From assembly GCA_902385515.1 (NCBI GenBank), contig CABMGC010000053.1:1-11460 (forward strand): a DNA stretch of 11,460 nt. The letters run 5' to 3'. The translations under genes were made by a program, and so were the position numbers. The DNA comes from an uncultured archaeon. GTDB lineage: Archaea > Micrarchaeota > Micrarchaeia > Micrarchaeales > CABMGC01. Numbering within the stretch: the first letter of the stretch is position 1; each line of letters starts with the position of its first letter. Of this stretch, positions 6,611 through 11,460 are shown one piece after another. The notes beneath the pieces were generated by a model that searched no databases, had not been told where the DNA came from, and worked only from the letters and a program-made list of their open reading frames with translations.

Positions 6611-8107
6611 TCAGCTGCGGTCGCTGCGCTTCCCGCGCTTCTTCGCCCTGAAGTCGGGCCTCTCCCTCGGGCCACGGTCCGGGCGGCTTCCGTAGCGATC
6701 GCCGCGGCCTTCGCCATACTTGCTTTCGGGCCTTCCGCCGAATCTGCCTACGGGTCTCCCTCCAAACGGGTTCGGCTTGTCGCCGTACCTGCTCTCCTGG
6801 GGCCTTGCGTACCTGCTGTCGGGCCTCCTGCTTCTAAATCCTGTGTCCGGCCTGCTCTCGTAGCGGTGGGTTGGCCTGCCGTATTGCGGCCTGCCCTCGC
6901 TCCGATTTCCGTACCTGCCCACGTGGGGCCTTTCGTCGCGCCTCTCGCTCCCGTAGTTGTCGGGCCTCTCCCCGTACCTGCGCGAGCTCTGGTCGCGATC
7001 CTCATCGCGCCTCTCCGGCCTTGCGTAAGGCCTTGGCGCGGCCATTGTCGAGGATTCTTGCCTCTCGCTCGGCCTCCTGTTGTAAGGCCCTTTGCGCCTT
7101 GAATCGTACCTCTCCTCGCGCGGCTGCTCCTCTCGTCCCTCTCCTGGCATTTCGGAGGGCCTGCCGTAGTTCGGCTTGAGTGCCGGCCGGTTGCTCGGCC
7201 TGAACGGGGCCTCCCTCTTGAATGCTGGCCTGCCTTGCCTCGGCCTTCCGCCCTGCCTGAAGCCGCGCTCGTTCTCCGGCCTTTCAACATGGGGCTTAAT
7301 CGGAGCGGACTTTATGCGCTCGAGGGACTTGTCAAGCGAGGCCTTCAGCTCCTCTCCTATGAACCTCTTAGTGATCGCATCGGCCCTTGCGGCTATGCTG
7401 AGCTTGGTTGCGAACACCCTGGCGACCTTTCCCTTGTTCCAACGGTCCGCCATGGTGACCTCCTTTAGCCTGAAGAGTATTCCGTACTTCGGCGACCTGC
7501 TTCCGGACCTAAGGTGCCGAAACAGCGCCTTCTCCGCGCCGAGCAGTTGGAGCGTGCTTGCAGGCATGACCGAGAGCTTCTGGAGCGAGCCCGCCTTCGC
7601 GAGCAGTTCCGCCGCCAGCCGATATTCTATCAGGTAGCATATGTTCGGCATCGCCTTGGGCACGTTCTCCTTCATGAAGGCGTCGAGCTCCTTCTCAAGC
7701 GAGATCAGCTCGAGCTCCTTGACCGCGAGCGCCTTTATGGCCTCGTACTCTGCGGGATTGGGCTCGTTGCCTATGCTCCTTTGTATGAGCGCGTGGATCT
7801 CGGCTGCCTTCTCCTTCGAGACCTTCTCGAGCGTCTCCATGCTCGCCTGCTTCTTGTCCTTGCCCGCCTCGATCACGAACCTCGCGTAGGTCTCGGGGCT
7901 GCCCGTCTCCAGCTCCGGGAAGTATATCCCGTACCATTCCTCCAATCTCTCGTGCAGGAGGTTGCGGGACTTCTCGGTCTCGTTGTAAGCGTTGACCGCC
8001 TGGGCCAGGGCGTGTTCGCCCGTTGAGTAGGCCTTGCCAACAGCCTCCTTGGCAAGCGTTAGGATTCGCTTTCTCTTTTCTTCAGCGGTCTCAGGCAAAT
8101 ATAACAC
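6611..8107 (-). CDS. nop5: Nop5 C/D-box sRNP protein lacking the N-terminal domain, with Arg/Pro/Gly-rich tail
   Basis: Nop5 is the scaffold of the archaeal box C/D sRNP. Its Nop domain binds the L7Ae-RNA complex, its coiled-coil dimerises, and its N-terminal domain holds the methyltransferase fibrillarin. Residues 1-150 here are already the coiled-coil region, including HERLEEWYGIYFPELE (52-67). The Nop domain (about 150-268) shows MPNICYLIEYRLAAELL, MPASTLQLLGAEKALFRHLR (181-200) with the GAEK motif, and GKVARVFATKLSIAARAD. The fibrillarin-binding domain of roughly 110 residues is absent. The ORF cannot extend, because TAA lies in frame 18-16 bases before the GTG and the divergent glyS promoter follows. 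The last 228 residues are low-complexity and disordered, with about 54 Arg and about 20 Arg-Pro dipeptides in YGRP, GRPE and SRPD-like units. No fibrillarin gene is adjacent. The GTG at 8105-8107 sits 26 bp from a TATA box, so the mRNA is probably leaderless. Confidence 0.92.
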   Translation of the reverse strand: MLYLPETAEEKRKRILTLAKEAVGKAYSTGEHALAQAVNAYNETEKSRNLLHERLEEWYGIYFPELETGSPETYARFVIEAGKDKKQASMETLEKVSKEKAAEIHALIQRSIGNEPNPAEYEAIKALAVKELELISLEKELDAFMKENVPKAMPNICYLIEYRLAAELLAKAGSLQKLSVMPASTLQLLGAEKALFRHLRSGSRSPKYGILFRLKEVTMADRWNKGKVARVFATKLSIAARADAITKRFIGEELKASLDKSLERIKSAPIKPHVERPENERGFRQGGRPRQGRPAFKREAPFRPSNRPALKPNYGRPSEMPGEGREEQPREERYDSRRKGPYNRRPSERQESSTMAAPRPYARPERRDEDRDQSSRRYGERPDNYGSERRDERPHVGRYGNRSEGRPQYGRPTHRYESRPDTGFRSRRPDSRYARPQESRYGDKPNPFGGRPVGRFGGRPESKYGEGRGDRYGSRPDRGPRERPDFRAKKRGKRSDRS

Positions 8108-8128
8108 CAGACATATTTGTAATTACAA

Positions 8129-8138
8129 CTATAAATAG
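8129..8138 (-). promoter_or_regulatory. TATA box of nop5
   Basis: CTATTTATAG on the minus strand is centred 26 bp before the GTG start at 8107. This spacing puts transcription at the start codon, which supports both the GTG start and a leaderless transcript. Confidence 0.6.
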
Positions 8139-8172
8139 GTTGCCAAGAGGCCCGCCGAGGCGTTCAAGCACG

Positions 8173-8182
8173 CTTATAATTT
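8173..8182 (+). promoter_or_regulatory. TATA box of the glyS operon
   Basis: CTTATAATTT predicts transcription from about 8203. That start lies after the TTG at 8183, so the TTG would be outside the mRNA, and it leaves a leader of about 20 nt before the ATG at 8222. It faces away from the nop5 box across a 114-bp divergent gap. Confidence 0.55.
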
Positions 8183-8212
8183 TTGCCAGCCCATCTTACG
8201 CATAATCTGTTC

Positions 8213-8218
8213 GTGATC
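8213..8218 (+). promoter_or_regulatory. Shine-Dalgarno deciding the glyS start
   Basis: GTGATC matches the archaeal anti-Shine-Dalgarno sequence at the 16S rRNA 3' end and lies three bases before the ATG at 8222. Together with the TATA position it favours this ATG over the in-frame TTG at 8183. Confidence 0.5.
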
Positions 8219-8221
8219 ATC

Positions 8222-9712
8222 ATGAAAAACGATGGCAAGAAGGAAAGCGCGGCCAGCGACATAATGGTAAGGCGCGGCGTCTACTATCCTGCTTTTGGCA
8301 TATACGACGGCGTCGCGGGCTTCTACGATTACGGCCCGATCGGCGTTCGGATAAAGAAGAGGATAGAAAACCAGTGGAGGTCGCTGTTCATAAACAGGAC
8401 CGGCGCGCTAGAGATTGAGACCACGAACATCGTGCCGGAAGTCGTGCTCAAGGCGAGCGGCCACATCGACACCTTCACCGATCCGATAACCAACTGCACC
8501 GTGTGCAAGACGCCGTTTAGGGCGGACAAGCTGCTCGAATCCTACTACGAGAAGAAGGGCATGACCGAGGCGTTAAGCTCGGTAAAGAAGATGAGCATCG
8601 AGCACATGGAGAAGGCTATTCGGGACGCGGGCACCGGAATAAAATGCGAGAGGTGCGGAAATCCCCTCGGCAAGGTCGAGAAGTTCAACCTTCTCTTCAA
8701 GACGCAGGTCGGCCCTTACGGCGGCGAGACCTGCTACCTTAGGCCCGAGACGACCCAGGGAATATACGTCGACTTCATACACCTGTACAAGACGCAGGGC
8801 CTCAAGCTTCCGGTGGCCATTGCCCAGGCAGGACCTGCTTTCCGAAACGAGATCTCGCCAAGGCAGCAGCTGGTTCGGGTCAGGGAATTCACCCAGATGG
8901 AGTACGAGATGTTCATAGACCCGGAGGACGACCCGAAGGAGATCTTCGGATTCGACATCGAGGACGTGCTCAAGACGGAGATAAACTTCATACGAAGCAA
9001 CAATGGCGACAAGGAGGAAATCCTGCCCTTGAAGGAGCTGCTCGAGAACGGGAACGTGCCGAGCAAGCATTTCGCGTTCCTGCTGTACCTCGAAGAGAAG
9101 CTAATGGACGCGATAGGCATGGACAAGAAGGCCTACAGGTTCAGGGAGCTCGAGAAGGAGGAGCTTCCGCACTACTCGAAGGGCAACGTCGACCTCGAAG
9201 TCAAGACGAGCTACGGCTACATAGAGGTCGCTGGCAACGCGTACAGGAGCGACTGGGACCTTTCGCAGCACGCGAAGACGTCGGGCCAGGACCTCGCGAT
9301 AATAAGCAACGAAAAGAAGGTTCTGCCGCACGTCGTGGAGGCGAGCATGGGCTCGGGCAGGCTGCTGTTCTCGCTCATCGACAATTGCGTCGTCGAGGAT
9401 GCCGAGAGGGGCTGGAACTGGCTAAGGCTCAAGGAGAGCGTGGCACCGTACAGGTACGCGGTCTTTCCCCTGCAGAAGGACGAGAAGCTCATCGCGAAGG
9501 CGAAAGAGATACACAGGATGATGCTCGAAAAAAACACGGACGCCTACTACTCCGAGACTGCCAGCATCGGCAAGAGGTACGCAAGGGCCGATGAGATAGG
9601 CATAAGCCACTGCATAACCGTCGACTACACCACCTTGGAGGACGACACCGTCACCATACGCGAGAGGGATACGACAAACCAGATAAGAAGGCCGTTCGTT
9701 GAACTCATCTAA
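8222..9712 (+). CDS. glyS: Glycyl-tRNA synthetase, archaeal/eukaryotic alpha2 type
   Basis: This 496-residue class II synthetase charges tRNA-Gly in the cytoplasm. The N-terminus has RRGVYYPAFGIYDGVAGFYDYGP (17-39 region), typical of the alpha2 enzymes. A Zn-ribbon-like insertion is marked by two Cys pairs, NCTVC (91-95) and KCERC (141-145). RPETTQG (174-180) and motif 2, FRNEISPRQQLVRVREF (207-223), contribute to the active site. Motif 3 is EASMGSGRLLF (373-383), where most relatives have a Gly-Ile pair in place of Gly-Ser. The C-terminal anticodon-binding domain covers about 405-496 and ends with VTIRERDTTNQIRRPFVEL. At 496 residues it is shorter than the usual 550-600, so loops are trimmed, as often seen in small archaeal genomes. 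The downstream glycosylase gene follows after 10 bp, so they are co-transcribed. Confidence 0.96.
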   Translation: MKNDGKKESAASDIMVRRGVYYPAFGIYDGVAGFYDYGPIGVRIKKRIENQWRSLFINRTGALEIETTNIVPEVVLKASGHIDTFTDPITNCTVCKTPFRADKLLESYYEKKGMTEALSSVKKMSIEHMEKAIRDAGTGIKCERCGNPLGKVEKFNLLFKTQVGPYGGETCYLRPETTQGIYVDFIHLYKTQGLKLPVAIAQAGPAFRNEISPRQQLVRVREFTQMEYEMFIDPEDDPKEIFGFDIEDVLKTEINFIRSNNGDKEEILPLKELLENGNVPSKHFAFLLYLEEKLMDAIGMDKKAYRFRELEKEELPHYSKGNVDLEVKTSYGYIEVAGNAYRSDWDLSQHAKTSGQDLAIISNEKKVLPHVVEASMGSGRLLFSLIDNCVVEDAERGWNWLRLKESVAPYRYAVFPLQKDEKLIAKAKEIHRMMLEKNTDAYYSETASIGKRYARADEIGISHCITVDYTTLEDDTVTIRERDTTNQIRRPFVELI

Positions 9713-9722
9713 AGGAAAATCC

Positions 9723-10604
9723 ATGTTCATCGTAAAAGACTTCGACCTGAAGCTTACATTCGAGAGCGGGCAGCCGCTCGCGTTCTACGGCGAATACCGT
9801 CTGGAAAAGAACGGCAAAGGCTTGTCTTACGTCACGGACAGGGGAGTTATCAGACTTCACTGTGAGAAAACCAAGTCATCTACGAACATAGATTACAACT
9901 ACATCGGCAAATACACCGCCAAGAGCGCGGAGAATGACATCCGCGCAAGACTCGGCCTGAGCCAAGACATGCGCAAGGTATACGCTGCCATCGACACCGA
10001 CCAGTTCATGCACGAGGCGATAACTTCGCTGCGCGGGCTCAGGATGACTAAGAGCGACCCGTGGGAGGCGACGCTCTGCTACCTCACATCGCAGGCCAAC
10101 AACATGAAAAGGATCAGGGGCACGATACGCAAGTTCGTCGACGTCTTCGGTGACGATTACAAAGGGAAAGGGGCGTGCGCAAAGCTTTTCCCGTCGCCTG
10201 CCTCGATAGCCAAGGCGACTATTCCAGAACTGACGGCTTGCGGAACAGGTTTTCGGGCGAAGTATATAAAGGGCGTGGCTGCGTCGTTCGCGGGCGGGTT
10301 CGATTCGGATGCGCTGTACGGCATGGACTACGCTACCGCCAAGCTCGAACTCACGAAGCACCGCGGGATCGGCGACAAGGTAGCGGACTGCGTGCTACTT
10401 TTCGGCTACGGAAAGATGCAGGCGTTCCCGACTGACGTCTGGATCAAGCGCGTGGTCGAGCACGTCTACTTTGGGAGCAGGAAAACGAGCGCCAGGGAAA
10501 TACACTCGTTCGCGGAGAATAAATGGGGTCCGTATGCGGGATACGCGCAGCAGTACCTTTTCTGGCACGGCAGATCGAAGACGATCGGCAAACCGTCATC
10601 ATGA
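9723..10604 (+). CDS. ogg: Ogg1-type 8-oxoguanine DNA glycosylase/AP lyase
   Basis: This 293-residue HhH-GPD-superfamily enzyme removes 8-oxoguanine from DNA and cleaves the abasic site. The N-terminal OGG_N-like domain (about 1-95) begins FDLKLTFESGQPLAF. The helical part has GLRMTKSDPWEATLCYLTSQANN (105-127 region), equivalent to the Asn-rich loop that reads the base opposite. The helix-hairpin-helix and catalytic section is HRGIGDKVADCVLLF, with the Schiff-base Lys219, followed by FPTDVW with the conserved Asp238. Unlike the short Ogg2 or AGOG types it keeps the N-terminal domain, so it resembles Ogg1. The ATG is preferred over an in-frame TTG at 9699 that would overlap glyS, because AAGG(A) at about 9712-9716 is well spaced before it. 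It is the middle gene of the glyS-ogg-translin unit. Confidence 0.93.
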   Translation: MFIVKDFDLKLTFESGQPLAFYGEYRLEKNGKGLSYVTDRGVIRLHCEKTKSSTNIDYNYIGKYTAKSAENDIRARLGLSQDMRKVYAAIDTDQFMHEAITSLRGLRMTKSDPWEATLCYLTSQANNMKRIRGTIRKFVDVFGDDYKGKGACAKLFPSPASIAKATIPELTACGTGFRAKYIKGVAASFAGGFDSDALYGMDYATAKLELTKHRGIGDKVADCVLLFGYGKMQAFPTDVWIKRVVEHVYFGSRKTSAREIHSFAENKWGPYAGYAQQYLFWHGRSKTIGKPSS

Positions 10605-10652
10605 TGAAAAGGTTGAAGAATCCAAAGAGCGTAAACAAGCCATAGTGGTCGA

Positions 10653-11210
10653 ATGCAAGAGATGCCCGACATCGAAGACATAGAGAAACACCTGATCAAG
10701 CTCCAGAAGAGGAAGGACAGGGTCATGGACCTCTCGAGAAACATCATAAGGATGTCCGGGAAGGCGATAACGCTGATGCATGCGGGAAGGCTCGCTGAGG
10801 CCAACTTTGACATAAAGAAAATACGCGCGCTCGTTTCCGCGGTAAAAAAACTGGAGGGCGGGCTCGAGTACTACTCGCTGCAGGCCCATCAGGAGTATGT
10901 CGAGGCCAGCGCATTCTACACAGTCGTCAAGGGCGGCAGGCTCGCCTCGAGAAAGGAGCTGGGCACCGGCGAGGTGGCCTACCTACTGGGCATGATGGAC
11001 CTTGTCGGAGAGCTCAAGAGGGAGGCGATGGAAGCCATACGCAACAGGGAGCTCGGCAAGGCCAACCAGTACTGCGATTTCATGAAAGGCATATACGACT
11101 CAACGAGAGGCATGAGATTTGCCAGCTCGCTAGTCCCGGATTTCAGGAGAAAGCAGGACACCGCAAGGATACAGATAGAGGGAACGGTCAGCGAGCTCCT
11201 CAGGGCCTGA
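10653..11210 (+). CDS. Translin-family RNA/ssDNA-binding protein
   Basis: This 185-residue, almost entirely helical protein belongs to the translin/TRAX family, whose members form ring-like oligomers that bind RNA or ssDNA; the TRAX and archaeal types can act as ribonucleases. Visible signatures are the central QEYVEASAFYTVV (80-92), YLLGMMDLVGELKREAMEAI (110-129), and the C-terminal VPDFRRKQDTARIQIEGTV (161-179). The ExxE in QEYVEA (E81, E84) matches the acidic residues that are catalytic in TRAX, so nuclease activity is possible but unproven. Length is close to the family's archaeal members (about 180-210). TAA in frame at 10632-10634 rules out any longer start. The gene follows ogg after 48 bp and is probably co-transcribed; no strong separate TATA box was seen. 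Confidence 0.85.
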   Translation: MQEMPDIEDIEKHLIKLQKRKDRVMDLSRNIIRMSGKAITLMHAGRLAEANFDIKKIRALVSAVKKLEGGLEYYSLQAHQEYVEASAFYTVVKGGRLASRKELGTGEVAYLLGMMDLVGELKREAMEAIRNRELGKANQYCDFMKGIYDSTRGMRFASSLVPDFRRKQDTARIQIEGTVSELLRA

Positions 11211-11333
11211 CCCTATGAAAAGGCCGAACGGCGCAAGAGCAACGAATACGAGAGGCACACGCGGCGGAATGGTTGTTTAAGAAGGGTATGTTTAAGTATC
11301 TTTATTTTTCATTATAACGCTATAGGCGAATAG
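11211..11333 (+). promoter_or_regulatory. Upstream region of the pilin-like gene
   Basis: The 123-bp gap after the translin-like gene ends in an AT-rich stretch (about 11289-11317). It holds several TATA-like candidates: TTTAAGTA at 11291-11298, TTTATTTTT at 11301-11309, and TTATAA near 11312. Any could start the downstream gene, which has only a weak AGGCGA ribosome-binding candidate near 11324-11329. The T-rich run may also end the translin-like transcript. A 21-codon open frame (11215-11280) lies in the gap; I see no evidence that it is translated. Confidence 0.4.
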
Positions 11334-11460
11334 ATGAATCGACGATTTAAAGCACAAAGCGCAATGGAATACCTCATGACCTATGGATGGGCCATACTCA
11401 TCATAGCAGTGGTACTCGGTGCGCTTTTCAGCTTGGGAGTGTTCAGCGGAAATGCGTTGC
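11334..11460 (+). CDS. Class III signal-peptide (pilin/archaellin-like) protein, 5' part only
   Basis: Only the first 42 residues are in the window. A short basic leader (MNRRFKA) precedes QSAMEYL, which fits the class III pattern Q-x-S-x-E-x-x-x-L. Cleavage by a prepilin-type peptidase (EppA/PibD-like) is expected just before the Gln. A hydrophobic helix follows at once (GWAILIIAVVLGALFSLGVF), the part that would pack into the core of a filament. Such N-termini with MEYLMTYGWAIL are, from memory, common in DPANN genomes. The rest of the gene is cut off by the window edge, so pilin versus archaellin versus another surface protein cannot be settled. Confidence 0.85.
   Translation, partial: MNRRFKAQSAMEYLMTYGWAILIIAVVLGALFSLGVFSGNAL

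Noticed and set aside
6527..7102. Plus-strand Ala/Pro-rich open frame opposite the Nop5 tail
   Set aside because: The Arg/Pro/Gly-rich tail read in reverse gives Ala/Pro/Arg-rich frames. There is no start signal or domain, and the minus strand has a continuous Nop5 ORF.
6611..7300. Tail region as a DNA tandem repeat or CRISPR-like array
   Set aside because: The recurring units are short, irregular and at the protein level. There are no constant-length repeats or spacers in the DNA.
8183..8221. TTG at 8183 as the glyS start
   Set aside because: It lies upstream of the predicted transcription start, adds 13 residues without similarity to the family, and the ATG at 8222 has a GTGATC motif just before it.
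8108..8221. Missing Nop5 N-terminal domain hidden upstream by a frameshift
   Set aside because: Only 114 bp separate the two genes. They hold both divergent TATA boxes and an in-frame TAA, and no frame gives a domain-sized reading.
9699..9722. TTG at 9699 as the ogg start, overlapping glyS
   Set aside because: The ATG at 9723 has a well-spaced AAGG(A) motif and begins right at the conserved N-terminal domain.
10471..10683. Small frame ending in ECKRCPTSKT that resembles half a zinc finger
   Set aside because: Most of it overlaps the conserved C-terminus of the glycosylase in another frame and it has only one CxxC pair. It is best explained as chance.

Overview
The window is archaeal, and most likely from a DPANN-type lineage such as the Micrarchaeota (ARMAN relatives). 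Four things point there: a eukaryote/archaeal-type glycyl-tRNA synthetase, a Nop5 C/D-box snoRNP protein, TATA-box promoters (several placed for leaderless transcripts), and the start of a class III signal-peptide pilin. The radical SAM gene belongs to the MJ0619/tetraether lipid synthase family, which also fits an archaeon with tetraether membranes. Lineage is inferred from style and gene set; no phylogeny was possible. No rRNA, tRNA, insertion sequence, CRISPR array or long repeat was seen.

Left part (1-4175). After the probable tail of an upstream gene, a NodU/CmcH/TobZ-type carbamoyltransferase (minus) and a short phenylacetate-CoA-ligase-like adenylating enzyme (plus) diverge from an 88-bp double promoter. 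Next is a membrane-anchored NMT1/SsuA-like solute-binding protein on the plus strand. It has an unusually high density of N-glycosylation sequons and no transporter permease or ATPase beside it.

Middle part (4188-8107, minus strand). Nop5 comes first, transcribed from its own leaderless promoter. A tight two-gene unit follows: the Tes/MJ0619-like radical SAM enzyme and a 192-residue protein of unknown function that starts 9 bp after it. The Nop5 is odd. It begins directly at the coiled-coil, so the usual N-terminal fibrillarin-binding domain is missing, and it ends in an Arg/Pro/Gly-rich disordered tail of about 228 residues.

Right part (8222-11460, plus strand). Glycyl-tRNA synthetase, an Ogg1-type 8-oxoguanine DNA glycosylase and a translin-family protein form a probable operon with gaps of 10 and 48 bp. 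The window closes with the 5' end of a class III signal-peptide (pilin/archaellin-like) gene.

The left genes look like surface or small-molecule metabolism (adenylation, carbamoylation, solute capture). The middle and right genes are informational (rRNA modification, tRNA charging, DNA repair, RNA/ssDNA binding) together with lipid modification. The features most worth following up are the remodelled Nop5, the radical SAM companion protein and the heavily sequon-decorated binding protein.
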